Part shown: positions 34,902 to 44,502 of the stretch, piece after piece | How positions within the stretch are numbered: the first letter of the stretch is position 1 | How the letters are laid out: each line of letters opens with the position of its first letter | Assembly: GCF_004698125.1 (NCBI RefSeq) | Contig: NZ_SRHV01000005.1 | Span: 558,001 to 622,000 of the forward strand | Direction of reading: 5' to 3' | DNA from: Halosimplex halophilum | Lineage (GTDB): Archaea > Halobacteriota > Halobacteria > Halobacteriales > Haloarculaceae | DNA: 64,000 bases | The notes under the pieces: generated by a model | Databases searched by the model: none | Told to the model about the DNA's origin: nothing | Seen by the model: only the letters and a program-made list of their open reading frames with translations | Translations under genes and position numbers: made by a program

Positions 34902-35590
34902 TCAAGCTGCGGTCACGGACTCCTCAATCCATTCGTATCCGCCCGATCCATCGGGCTGTGCGGAGTAGTTCGGGAGCGGAGACGATGCGCTCGTGTCATA
35001 GACTGTCGCCTTCGTCTTCGCAGCGAACACGGCGTGACCGTTCCACTGTCCCGTTGTAGCAGGATTGCCGTCATTGACGCTCCAGCCGTTGACAACTGTC
35101 CGCGTTCCGTGCGTGACCGAGCTGTCGACGTAGTCGCTGAAAACGAAGTCATCGGCGAACGAAAGATCCAAGCCCGTGTTTGAGATGATCACGTTGTTTG
35201 CGATGCTGTCCTTCCCACGAAGTTGTACGTCTTCGGGAAGATCGCCGTCCGCGTTGGTTGACTCGCCGATGTAGACGTTGTTATAGATGACGTGGGCCTT
35301 GGAGGTATTCTCCCAGTCGAACGCACGTTGCCCTCCAGACGCGCTGTCGAGCATGACCCAGACGTTGTTGAGCATCGTCCGCTCGTGGTGGTCGAAGATG
35401 ATCCCCGTCTCGATGCCGTGTCCGAGTTCGTCGTGGATGATATTATTAGAAATGAGTGACTGGCGGACGTTGAGTCGCATCCCAGCTGTCTGGCTGCCCT
35501 TTATTTCTGTCCAGTCCCGATGTAGCACCGCTTGAGAAACGACGAGGTGCCGGTGTTGATCGCGTATTGGTCTGCACGATCAACGTTCAT
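34902..35590 (-). pseudogene. Right-handed beta-helix (pectate-lyase-like) protein remnant, frameshifted
   Basis: The longest frame (34902-35528, 208 codons) reads like the end of a parallel beta-helix domain (SLISNNIIHDELGHGIETG, TMLNNVWVMLD, NNVYIG, SIANNVIISNTG). Before about 35,510 the matching text moves to another frame: ATG 35590 gives NVDRADQYAINTGTSSFLK then KRCYIGTGQK and a stop. The two frames join within about 15 bases, so a single-base shift is likely. Stops before 35590 show that the N-terminal half is gone. It was probably a secreted surface or polysaccharide-binding protein. Confidence 0.6.
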
Positions 35591-35657
35591 CCCCTAGAGC
35601 CATAGTTCCGTCCCCTTTTCCGCTCGAATCGCATCCCCGCTCCCTGGATTCTCTACT

Positions 35658-35970
35658 CAGAAGTCGATGAGTGCGCCGTCGTCTGGTTCGACGCCGCTCA
35701 GAACTGGTCCGTCTATCCCACCAAATACTGGATATTCGAGTTATTGTTTTTCCCTTCGATCTTGAATCGCTTGCAGTCGATGTACGGTCTCGTCGTAGGA
35801 CTCCTCGCTGCTGCCTGCTCCGCGACCCCCCAAGAGAATGTCTCCGCGGGGAAATCCAGAATCTGCGATAGGGGCGTTGTCGACGGCAGTTTAAACGCTG
35901 TCGTAGCCCTCGAGTACAGTTCGTCGTCGTCGTTGAGCGCACGGACGAGTGCCGACTCGTCATTGTTCAC
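35658..35970 (-). pseudogene. Short hypothetical gene with a frameshift
   Basis: A GTG at 35970 opens an 85-codon acidic frame (MNNDESALVRALNDDDELY) that stops at 35713. A second frame picks up plausible text, PVFGGIDGPVLSGVEPDDG, to a stop at 35658. The switch falls in AACAATAACTCG near 35,740. Joined, it gives a protein of about 103 residues. No family is recognised. A sequencing error could also explain the shift. A TATA-like tataat lies upstream near 36,010. Confidence 0.4.
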
Positions 35971-36225
35971 GCTACGCTCTGTACTGAGCAGATTGGGAGG
36001 TGAAGTCTGGTATAATACCCTCTATAAGGGGAAATCCCAACGTCGATATCAAATTGTTAAGACATCTTATCGATACCCCTCAGGGATTTCTGCGGGAGAC
36101 ATTAGAACCATAGGACACCGAAGGATCCTCTGTCTCTGGGCCTGGCAGGAAATACGTACATTTCGATAAGCTGTGATCTATAGATCAATTGAACCGAAAT
36201 TAGAATCGCTATGACTGGACGCGTG

Positions 36226-37458
36226 TTATTGCGTTCGGATCGCCTCGTCGGACCGACCACGATCGGTCGCGTAGGTCACCGGCAGGTCGTACCGCTCGCC
36301 GTTGAGGAACAGGTCGCGGTAGTAGGTGTCGAGTTTCGAGGGGCCGTAGAAGGGATCGCCGCGACCCACGCCGACGGCGTGGACGGTCGCATCCCCGTAC
36401 GCCTCCAGCAGATCGAACCCGACCGGGACGAACTCGTAGGTCTCCTGGGAGAACCGCTTCCAGGGCTGGTCGTCGATCCCGCGGAACTCGTCGGTCACCG
36501 TCCGGGTGTGCCACGCCCCGGGCTCGCGGTCGGCGTACATCGTCCGGAAGACGAGCGTGAAGCCGTCGACGACCGACGGCTCCGGCTCGGGCGTCCCCGT
36601 CTCCGTGCCGTCGTTTGGGTCGTCGGTCGGCGTGTCCGTCGCCGTCTCCGTTTCTTCGGTCTCCCCGGTCTGCAGGAGGAGCCACGCCTCGTCCGGCCCG
36701 ACGCTCTCCATCTCGTGGTCGGTCCCGACGCCGGTCACGTCCTCGTCCGTCACGAGCCAGTCGTAGACGAACCCGCTATCCACTTGTTCGGTGTCTTCGT
36801 CGGCCTCGTCGTCGCTTTCGGTTCCGTCCGCCTCGTCGCCATTGTCTTCCTCATCGTCGCCCCTATCCTCGTTCTCGCTCCGCCCCTCGTCGCCGTCGGG
36901 TTCGTACTCGTAGATGTCCCGGACCGTGAGGTTTCGATTCCGGACATTCACCACGGAGATCCCGTAATCGAACGTCACGGCCTCGTCGTCGTTCTGTTCC
37001 CGGCTGTCGTCGCTGGTCTCTTCCTGTTCGTCTTCGTCTCCGCCGTCGTCTGTGTCCTCCGCTTTCGGGAGCGACGTGATCCGGACGACGCCGTCCTCTC
37101 TGTTTCCTCGACCCTGCCCTCTCTCGCCTCCTTGACCTTGTCCCCCTTCGCCTTCCCGGCTTTTTCCCCTCTCGCTTCCCTGACCTTGTCCGCTCTCGTC
37201 TCCCCGTCCTTGACCGTCGTCTTCGTCGTCGCCGTCCGATCCGGTCGGATCCTCGGACGTTTCGATACGGACGGTGTCGCTGAACCCGCGGAACTCGTTG
37301 TCTTCGCCGACGCCGATCGTCGCCGCTCGCCCGCCGTTCGCGAGGAGCACTCTCGCTCCGAACGCGGGCGTGACCTCACGCTGGACGTTCCACAGCACTC
37401 CGCCACCCACGAGCGCCGCACCCACTCCTCTCAGTACCGTTCGTCGTGTCGGTCGCAT
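36226..37458 (-). CDS. Tat-exported acidic surface protein with low-complexity segments
   Basis: A 410-residue protein with a twin-arginine-like N-terminus (RRTVLRGVGAALVGGG). The mature part begins with a beta domain (ARVLLANGGRAATIGVG, EDNEFRGFSDTVRIET), then a ~50-residue repeat of Gly-Gln-Gly and Glu-Arg-Gly units, a second beta segment (EAVTFDYGISVVNVRNRNLTV), a run of Asp/Glu, and a C-terminal domain (TLVFRTMYADREPG, DLLEAYGDATVHAVG). The layout resembles a cell-surface protein with flexible acidic linkers. No family is recognised. It follows the decayed genes and precedes a small membrane protein in the same direction. Confidence 0.7.
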   Translation of the reverse strand: MRPTRRTVLRGVGAALVGGGVLWNVQREVTPAFGARVLLANGGRAATIGVGEDNEFRGFSDTVRIETSEDPTGSDGDDEDDGQGRGDESGQGQGSERGKSREGEGGQGQGGERGQGRGNREDGVVRITSLPKAEDTDDGGDEDEQEETSDDSREQNDDEAVTFDYGISVVNVRNRNLTVRDIYEYEPDGDEGRSENEDRGDDEEDNGDEADGTESDDEADEDTEQVDSGFVYDWLVTDEDVTGVGTDHEMESVGPDEAWLLLQTGETEETETATDTPTDDPNDGTETGTPEPEPSVVDGFTLVFRTMYADREPGAWHTRTVTDEFRGIDDQPWKRFSQETYEFVPVGFDLLEAYGDATVHAVGVGRGDPFYGPSKLDTYYRDLFLNGERYDLPVTYATDRGRSDEAIRTQ

Positions 37459-37633
37459 GGTTCAGAGATACTGGATCGGAATCCATAATTATCAACTAGA
37501 TACCAGGTATGCGCGGCCGAGTAAGTTCGCAACAGTGATCGATAGGGTGGGACGTCACCGAGTAAGGAAAGGCAATGACCGCCGCGAGGTCCTTCGACTG
37601 CGGTTGAACGGTTCCGTTACTCGGACGGTCCGG

Positions 37634-37996
37634 TCACGCCCGGTCTTCGGTCGTCCGGATGTCTTCGGAGCCGGAGCGGCCGGACAGGATCGGGAGTCGG
37701 CTGGCGATCCAGTGTTTGTACCTGATACCCAGGATGTTGACGACCGTCGTGAAGTAGAGCGCGCTCAGGAAGTACCACGGTTTCCGCTCGATCTCCGTCG
37801 GGATTCCGCTGTTCGGAAGGAACCCGATATGGGAGGCGTTGCCAAACGCCGACAGCACCCCGAGAAACAGGAGCGCGTACGCGAGCAGCGGGTAATCACG
37901 GTACACGAGTCCGACGAACAGTCCCAGCAGGAGGCCCAGTTGCAGAGTGTGGATTTCCACGTAGGAGTTGAACAGTTGCGGCAGAATTTCCGGCAT
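37634..37996 (-). CDS. Small multispan membrane protein
   Basis: A 120-residue protein with about four hydrophobic segments (LQLGLLLGLFVGLVY, LLAYALLFLGVLSAFGN, WYFLSALYFTTVVNILG). ATG 37996 (MPEILPQLFNSYVEIH) is preferred; ATG 38050 would add 18 polar residues. No family is recognised. It is located among surface-glycan genes. Confidence 0.6.
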   Translation of the reverse strand: MPEILPQLFNSYVEIHTLQLGLLLGLFVGLVYRDYPLLAYALLFLGVLSAFGNASHIGFLPNSGIPTEIERKPWYFLSALYFTTVVNILGIRYKHWIASRLPILSGRSGSEDIRTTEDRA

Positions 37997-38050
37997 TCCT
38001 ATCGGCCCTCCACCTCGGTCGCGATCTCGTCCGAGGTCGTCCATCGGCAC

Positions 38051-38846
38051 GGTTCGACGCGCATACCATATCGAAACCAGTTGGTTCCCTTAACGTCCCG
38101 GTATACAGTATCAATTCTGAGAATATGCTCTAGAAAAACCTCAAAAAGCTGGACAAGGTGCTAGTAAGCCATTTTCCAAATAATCGTATCTAGTAGTGAT
38201 ATTTAGAAGGTGGAGGAAAGGAGAAGATCGGAGCGAGGATTGGTTCACTCGAATTGCTGTTCGGGTGGGTTGCGATGTCGAGCTGTCCGAACAGTTCGTA
38301 CAGTGCGCCCCGCGCTCGACAGTGGGGTTGCGCGATAGCACCACGGTTCGCGCGCGGCAGATCGGGGGCTCGTACGAACACCACATCGCCGGCGAGGCAG
38401 GACGAACCACGTCGCGCGCGATCGGGAACGCTTTCGAATCGACGTGTACGTACACGCCGTTTCGACCGAATAGTTCGGAATATCGAATCACCGCTATTAG
38501 CGCCGCTCGCTGGTGATCGTTTCCTTTCCGATTCCGTAGGTCCCCTCCCAATTGTTCCGGCTTCCAGTAAAGTTAAGTTAGCTTGTTTACACTCTAGAAA
38601 TGCATAGACGTAATCCGGTGCCGTGGAAGTATATCCGCTCGGCAATTCCGTGGGTGGTGTTGCCGAGCGGGGGTAGGTGGACGATGCGACCGACGACAGG
38701 CATACACAGCGGCCGTCCAAGTGCCGAACAGCGTTCTGGAGCGGCGCGTGTAGCTGAGATGGATGCCTGTTCCGCGGTCGGTATCGGATTCGAGCGGGGC
38801 GGCGGGCGGGTCCTGAGCGTTCGCGAAGCGGGGGTAGGTGATACTG
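38051..38846 (+). other. Intergenic stretch of about 0.8 kb without a convincing gene
   Basis: Open frames here have Arg/Ser-rich composition and no motif. An AT-rich run with agttaagttagc (about 38,570) may be the promoter of the GT2 gene at 38847 with a long leader, or of a lost gene. Confidence 0.45.
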
Positions 38847-40154
38847 ATGTCCGGTGAAACTATCGAGACCAGAGAGGAAGGGCAACGGGAACGGGCCGAC
38901 TCTGTCGCGGTGGGTGTGATCGCGACGGCGGACAACACCGACGGTGCGCTGCGGACGATCCATCGCGCGCTCGACCGGGGCCACGACGTATTCGTGTTAC
39001 AGCCCGGCGAAACGGAGTCCGAAACGGTCCGGTTCGCGAAACAGTTCGATGTTGAGATCGTCCGAGTGCAGGCCAGCGGCGACCTCCAGCGATACAAGGA
39101 GGAGCTGGCGATCGCTGCCTCGGTCAAGGATTACGACGCCGTCATCGTCCCGCCGCCCGAGTGTGAGCGGATCGTCTACGACGAGACGCTCGCTGCGATC
39201 ACCGAGAACTCGATTCAGGTCGACGCCGTCACCGAACGGGATGTCGAATTCTCCGGCGAGACTGTGGTCGGGATTCCGGCTTACAACGAGGCTGGTTCGA
39301 TTGGCGACGTTGTGCGGGAGGCGCGGGCGCATGCGGATTCGGTACTGGTCGTTGACGACGGGTCGGCCGACGATACGGCTGCGGAGGCTCGTTCGGCCGG
39401 TGCTGTAGTTATCGAACACGAACGGAACCAGGGCTACGGGCAGGCGTTGAAGACGCTGTTCGATGAGGCAGCAGATCGGGACGTTGGTTCACTCGTGGTG
39501 ATCGACGCTGACGGCCAGCATGATCCCTCGGACATTTCGCGACTGGCTGGTGAATTGGAGTCAGGTGATGCGGACCTGATTATCGGGAGCCGATTCGCTA
39601 GCAACGGGGATACGAACGCACCCGTGTATCGCCGGTTCGGTCTCTGGATCGTGAACACGCTGACAAACCTGAGTATGGGCGTCGTCCGCCCGCGGTCACG
39701 GGTTCAGGATACGCAGAGTGGGTTCCGAGCATACGACTCTGATCTACTGGAATCATTAGCTACAGACGGTGAGATTGGTGACCGAATGAGTGCAAGTACT
39801 GATATTCTATATCACGTCCATGAAAATCAATTTAAAATCAAAGAAGTTGGTACTACTATTGACTATGAAGTAGAAGATGCAAATTCACATAATCCTATTT
39901 CTCATGGACTGACACTGGTGAATAATATTCTAAAGACTGTTGAGCGTCAGCGGCCGATATCTACGTTAGGAGTTCCCGGGTTTGTGAGCACGGTTATTGG
40001 AATTAGCTTCGGATATTGGTGTTTCTCGAATTTCATTGCGAGTGGCTCATTCCCACTTGGATTGGCAATCATATCCGTGTTTTTCACGCTTACAGGTATC
40101 TTCTCTAGCTTTACCGGCATAATTCTGCACGCTCTCAATCAACATTTAAAATAG
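38847..40154 (+). CDS. GT2 (DPM1-like) glycosyltransferase with an extra N-terminal domain
   Basis: A 435-residue protein from ATG 38847 (MSGETIETREEG). Residues about 20-130 are an additional Rossmann-like domain (SVAVGVIATADNTDGALR, DYDAVIVPPPECERIV). The GT2 core follows, with GIPAYNEAGSIGDVV, LVVDDGSADDT, VIDADGQHDP and IIGSRF, and ends with two membrane helices. This is the form of polyprenol-phosphate sugar transferases. It would load a sugar on dolichol phosphate for protein glycosylation. The first 880 bases are GC-rich, the last ~420 AT-rich; the change near 39,730 suggests a recombination joint within the gene. Confidence 0.85.
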   Translation: MSGETIETREEGQRERADSVAVGVIATADNTDGALRTIHRALDRGHDVFVLQPGETESETVRFAKQFDVEIVRVQASGDLQRYKEELAIAASVKDYDAVIVPPPECERIVYDETLAAITENSIQVDAVTERDVEFSGETVVGIPAYNEAGSIGDVVREARAHADSVLVVDDGSADDTAAEARSAGAVVIEHERNQGYGQALKTLFDEAADRDVGSLVVIDADGQHDPSDISRLAGELESGDADLIIGSRFASNGDTNAPVYRRFGLWIVNTLTNLSMGVVRPRSRVQDTQSGFRAYDSDLLESLATDGEIGDRMSASTDILYHVHENQFKIKEVGTTIDYEVEDANSHNPISHGLTLVNNILKTVERQRPISTLGVPGFVSTVIGISFGYWCFSNFIASGSFPLGLAIISVFFTLTGIFSSFTGIILHALNQHLK

Positions 40155-40182
40155 AAGTGTTGAATCACCCTCATTAAAAATC

Positions 40183-40195
40183 GATATATTAAAAA
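40183..40195 (+). promoter_or_regulatory. Putative TATA box of the GT4 gene at 40272
   Basis: GATATATTAAAAA is the most TATA-like run in the 117-base gap, but it is about 80 bases from the ATG. The surrounding DNA is AT-rich, so the call is weak. Confidence 0.3.
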
Positions 40196-40271
40196 CAATC
40201 TCAAATAAGCTTCAAAATCGCCTAATCGGATGCTACTAACCAAACATGAACGCTAGATCACGGAGTCTTCA

Positions 40272-41417
40272 ATGAAGGTTGCTCTCCTCTCAATTATGTA
40301 CCCTCCCGACTCAGGAGGTGCTGAAACTTATGCATATGAATTGTCAAGAGCATTAGCTCAACGTGGACATCAAGTTGATGTCTATACTGCAACTACTGAG
40401 CGGCTTCCAAAAGATCTGGATCATCCGTCAGGTGTTACAGTAGAACGTCTATTTAAGCGAAGGAAGATACCAGTACTAGAAACTATCTATTATAGTCTTA
40501 GGGCGCGATCTGTAGTTGATTTCAGTGAATATGATATTATTCATGGAACAATGATGCCAGCCTCTACGATCGCCTTGACACCAGGTCTCGGAATGACCGA
40601 TGTACCAATAGTGTTGACCAGCCACGGCACATCGCTAGGTGAATTCCGTTCACACAACCCTGACTCATTTATTGACTATTTGCTGAAATATGGGCTGCAT
40701 CCTGGTAATTTCGTACTTGACAATATTGCGGCTCGAACTGTAGATAGTGTGATTGCTATAAGTGAACATGTGGAAAATGAACTATCAAATTACTATAATA
40801 TATCAGACAAAGCAACGATGATACCACATGGTGTTGATACTGAACGGTTTCAACCTAAAAACAAGATACACTCTGCAGTAGACCCTAAATTGTATAATAT
40901 ATTAACGGTTGGTCGTCTAGGACCACGAAAAGGAATTGGACTTGCAATTCGTGGCATTGCTGAACTTGACTCTCCTGATGTCCGTCTGCTTATCGGAGGA
41001 ACTGGCCGTCATGAGGATCGTTTACGTGAACTGGCACAGTCCCTAGGAATTAAAGAGCAGGTCAAATTCTTAGGGTATGTGCCAGATGACGAACTGCCGC
41101 TACTATATTCTTCGGTTGATGTATTTTCATTGACTTCTAGATATGAAGGACTAGGGCTTGTGCTATTAGAAGCGATGGCTTGTGGAACTCCGGTTGTTGC
41201 AACAGATGTTGGTGGTGTATCAACTGTGGTTAACGACGGAAACAATGGATATTTGATTTCACGTGACAGATCTGAATTTGCAAAGCGAATACTTGAATTA
41301 AAGAATCCAGAACACCTTAAGAAAATGTCTGATGAAGCAAAAAGATTCGGTCAGTCTTCTAGTTGGGCGGATGTAGCGAGACGAGTTGAGAATGTATATG
41401 ATGAATTGGTGTACTAG
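40272..41417 (+). CDS. GT4-family glycosyltransferase, AT-rich
   Basis: A 381-residue GT-B enzyme. The N-terminal domain begins MKVALLSIMYPPDSGGAETY with the Gly-Gly-Ala-Glu donor-pocket turn; the C-terminal part has LTVGRLGPRKGIGLAIRGI and the E-x7-E motif in YEGLGLVLLEAMACGTPVVATD. It is a soluble cytoplasmic enzyme that would add a sugar to a lipid-linked acceptor. It is the first complete gene in the AT-rich block and uses A/T-ending codons unlike most of the window. It is followed by a phosphatase-superfamily gene in the same direction. Confidence 0.9.
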   Translation: MKVALLSIMYPPDSGGAETYAYELSRALAQRGHQVDVYTATTERLPKDLDHPSGVTVERLFKRRKIPVLETIYYSLRARSVVDFSEYDIIHGTMMPASTIALTPGLGMTDVPIVLTSHGTSLGEFRSHNPDSFIDYLLKYGLHPGNFVLDNIAARTVDSVIAISEHVENELSNYYNISDKATMIPHGVDTERFQPKNKIHSAVDPKLYNILTVGRLGPRKGIGLAIRGIAELDSPDVRLLIGGTGRHEDRLRELAQSLGIKEQVKFLGYVPDDELPLLYSSVDVFSLTSRYEGLGLVLLEAMACGTPVVATDVGGVSTVVNDGNNGYLISRDRSEFAKRILELKNPEHLKKMSDEAKRFGQSSSWADVARRVENVYDELVY

Positions 41418-41461
41418 CTCACACCGAAGAAAATAGATAGCTGACCTGAATACACAGATAT

Positions 41462-42571
41462 ATGGATTTACTTGTCATCGGTTGGGATGGGGCAAGCTAC
41501 CGTCATTTAAAAGAGTTTGACCTCCCATTCTGGGATGGGCTTTCGCACAAGGATTATCTATATCCGGAAGGATTGTTCCACGACGCCTCATACATCAGTA
41601 GTGCTAATGCTTGGACAACGATGACCACTGGTGCTGGCTTTCGTCAGCACAAAATTCTGGGGTTTGTCTATGGTAAATATACTGGCCATCCTCTCATGAA
41701 GGGAGTCTCTCTGATGGCAAGGAATCAGGCGGTTCCTGATTTCTTCCGCCGGGTACTAGTGAGTGAAGGAATAGGGCGGCTCGCGACCGATACTGGTCGA
41801 GTAGATGCGGAGAAGTCTCACATCCAAAGTTCAGATATTCCATTCAAACGTATATGGGACCTGTTACCCGGAACAGCGCAAGTATTTGGCCTTCCTCTTA
41901 CTTATCCACCTTGGGAAATTAATGGATCGCTGATGTCAGGTATACCTGCACCGCGTCCTGAAGAAGCGACACAACCGCTTGTTTATCCCCCAGAATTAGA
42001 GGACGTGATCTACGATGGGTCTCACAACGGGTACTACGTCGATCTGCCGTCGCCAGTTAATGATTCGTCTGTTGATGAGTCAGAATATGCTGACGCACAT
42101 TTGCAAAAATCAGGATCTTTATCGGAGCGTTATAAGCATGTGTATAACTCATCTGAAGAAAATCCTACGTTCGGGTTCCTTATGCTGCGAAGCATTGACG
42201 ATGTCTTACACGCAACTGAGGACAAGATGATTATTGAAGATGTGTATGATCGAATTGATAAAATCTCAAGTGATCTGGTGAGTTCGATAGATCCTGATGA
42301 TGTCCTTATCCTATCAGACCACGGAATGGCACCTACTTCACCACTTCGTGTTGATAAAGATCTAAAAATGGATCACGATACTAGACAGGGCGTTTGGGGG
42401 GGAACTACTGATTTCGATCTATCCAATCAAATAGATGTAGGTCCGTCTATCTTGGATTACTTTGACGTTGATACTGAACTCCCACAGGAGCGGGACGAAT
42501 ACGAACTTGTGACGAATGAGCTTGATGATGAAGCAGTCCATCAACGGCTCGAAGACCTTGGCTATGCTTAG
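41462..42571 (+). CDS. Type I phosphodiesterase-like alkaline-phosphatase-superfamily protein
   Basis: A 369-residue protein beginning MDLLVIGWDGASYRHL, where Asp9 is a metal ligand. The probable Thr nucleophile lies in SSANAWTTMTTGAG, as in nucleotide pyrophosphatase/phosphodiesterase members, and LILSDHGMAP gives the second metal site. It ends in RLEDLGYA like three other superfamily proteins here. There is no signal peptide. It could transfer or cut phosphodiester-linked groups on a glycan precursor. AT-rich; it precedes a multispan membrane protein by nine bases. Confidence 0.82.
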   Translation: MDLLVIGWDGASYRHLKEFDLPFWDGLSHKDYLYPEGLFHDASYISSANAWTTMTTGAGFRQHKILGFVYGKYTGHPLMKGVSLMARNQAVPDFFRRVLVSEGIGRLATDTGRVDAEKSHIQSSDIPFKRIWDLLPGTAQVFGLPLTYPPWEINGSLMSGIPAPRPEEATQPLVYPPELEDVIYDGSHNGYYVDLPSPVNDSSVDESEYADAHLQKSGSLSERYKHVYNSSEENPTFGFLMLRSIDDVLHATEDKMIIEDVYDRIDKISSDLVSSIDPDDVLILSDHGMAPTSPLRVDKDLKMDHDTRQGVWGGTTDFDLSNQIDVGPSILDYFDVDTELPQERDEYELVTNELDDEAVHQRLEDLGYA

Positions 42572-42580
42572 TGTGGACGA

Positions 42581-44470
42581 ATGAAAACGGCCCGTTTGGC
42601 GCGCTACTTGCGAAGATCTGCTCCTTATCTTATTCTCTTAGCCGCTTTTGGAGCAACTGCACTCGTTCTTGTGTTAGAATTCTGGGCGTTTCTTGGTCCT
42701 GTCTTCGGGGCCCTATTGGGTGGGATACTTGGAGTGGGAAACCGGCTATTCGGTTCAGACTCTACTCCCTCTTATCAAGAACGGCCACTTGATTGGCGAG
42801 CTCCAACTATCATTATTTTGATATTCATATCACTCTCAATAGCAATATACCAACCTGTAAACGGCTATCGGCCCCTTTCACATTATATCCTATTTGGTGG
42901 AACGTCTGGATTTATTGGGTACCAAATATATATTGGCCAACCACGCCGACAGGTCCTAGCTCAACTTGTTGTGTTAACTTCAGTAACGTACTGGAGTACG
43001 CAGCTCACATATCCTGCGGGTGCATATGCACCAGATACTGTATCTTTTATTCCGGCGACAAAAGCTATCCTTGAAAATAATGCCGTCCCAACTCCTTCGC
43101 TGTATGAGAGCACTCCTACACATATGATATATGTCGCTATAACTTCTGAACTAAGCGGACTTTCAACTGATCATCTATATTTGTCTCTCTCTACATGTGC
43201 TCTCATCTGTTCCGTGGCTCTAGTTGGTTATATTGATCGAGTCATCAAGTCGATCGATAAAAGGACTGCACTCTTTGCGGCCCTATTTTTCGGGATAATG
43301 GGATTCACACTTCGGCGTGGACTTTACCCCAATAAAATGAACTTCTTTAAACCACTCATTGTTATTGTTATCATCTCCTTTTTTGCTTTATCGTATTCAA
43401 ACCGGGATTCACGCCGTTACGTACTACTTGGCATATTAAGCGTAATTGGCTTAGTATTTGGCCATACCTACAGTACAGGAGCAGCTATTATGGTAATTAC
43501 AGTTATCTGGGCCTTTAGCAGGTTTTCTCATTTAGGCAAGAACCTTGACTATTCTTCCCCAACCCGAATTCGATCAACGACTGCATTTGTGTTCTTTACT
43601 ATTGTCGTGTTTTTAGGGTACTCACTCGTTGATAAAGGGAGTCTCATAAACCGACTCGCTAGTCTTATTCTTTCGACGCTTGCTGCTACTGGCCAATTTT
43701 CCGGTTCCGCGTCAACTGGAACTTCTGGTGGAAGGTACTCTACGCTTTCATTATCCCTTCTGTTGTTTTCCACAGCCGGTCAGATGATACTGTTTACTCT
43801 AAGCGTCACCGGGGTTAGTACTGCCTTTGATTACAGAGAGTGGTCGTATGATGCTATCAACACGTGGATCGCCACTGGAATGTCCATAATTGGATTCAGC
43901 GTCTTTGTAAACGCTGTGGACATTCCAACTCCCAGAATATATTCTCTTCTGGGTATGTTCGGTCTAAATATCGTCATGGTTATCGGGATTCTAATTCTTG
44001 TCAAAGTCTGGTCTAAATCATATCGACCAACAATTTGTGCCATCATCATCGCTGTCTTCGCAATACTTTCTCTAGCCTCTCCAGTGGCTGGAATCGCATT
44101 GTCAAGCATAGGTGATGAAGTTCCACATATTCGAACATATGAAACATCTCCCAACCTTGAAAGTAAAGAGTGGTCAAATCAATATCTCCAAGACGACTTT
44201 TTAACATCCCAAGATCCCGATACAGATATTCCTTTGAGGGAACTCTCAGCAACCTCGGCAACGATAGATCAGTCACGAATTCAGAGAGGCCAAGTCTATA
44301 TTTTCACGGATTTAGCGACAGAAAATGGGGTGATTCTAGAAAGCGGTTCTGCGGGCTTAGGTGGCCGGAGATACGTTTTTCTTACAATAGCACCGAGTAA
44401 CTGTAGACATAGCATTATATATTCAAATTATGAGACATTCATATACAGTTCGATAGGCTCTTGTCAATAG
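42581..44470 (+). CDS. Multispan membrane protein, GT-C or polymerase-like
   Basis: A 629-residue protein with about 13 membrane helices and a ~120-residue polar C-terminus. A loop after the first helices (YPAGAYAPDTVSFIPATKAI) has an Asp and the layout of GT-C enzymes. It could be a glycan polymerase (Wzy-like) or a glycosyltransferase that uses dolichol-linked donors outside the membrane. No precise family is recognised. It is AT-rich and is nine bases downstream of the phosphodiesterase-like gene, so the two are probably co-transcribed. Confidence 0.65.
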   Translation: MKTARLARYLRRSAPYLILLAAFGATALVLVLEFWAFLGPVFGALLGGILGVGNRLFGSDSTPSYQERPLDWRAPTIIILIFISLSIAIYQPVNGYRPLSHYILFGGTSGFIGYQIYIGQPRRQVLAQLVVLTSVTYWSTQLTYPAGAYAPDTVSFIPATKAILENNAVPTPSLYESTPTHMIYVAITSELSGLSTDHLYLSLSTCALICSVALVGYIDRVIKSIDKRTALFAALFFGIMGFTLRRGLYPNKMNFFKPLIVIVIISFFALSYSNRDSRRYVLLGILSVIGLVFGHTYSTGAAIMVITVIWAFSRFSHLGKNLDYSSPTRIRSTTAFVFFTIVVFLGYSLVDKGSLINRLASLILSTLAATGQFSGSASTGTSGGRYSTLSLSLLLFSTAGQMILFTLSVTGVSTAFDYREWSYDAINTWIATGMSIIGFSVFVNAVDIPTPRIYSLLGMFGLNIVMVIGILILVKVWSKSYRPTICAIIIAVFAILSLASPVAGIALSSIGDEVPHIRTYETSPNLESKEWSNQYLQDDFLTSQDPDTDIPLRELSATSATIDQSRIQRGQVYIFTDLATENGVILESGSAGLGGRRYVFLTIAPSNCRHSIIYSNYETFIYSSIGSCQ

Positions 44471-44502
44471 TTATGTCGGACCCAATCAAACATGGAACCA
44501 AA

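Noticed and set aside
38600-38857. An 85-codon frame before the GT2 gene
   Set aside because: Arg/Gly-rich, no motif, and it overlaps the GT2 start in another frame.
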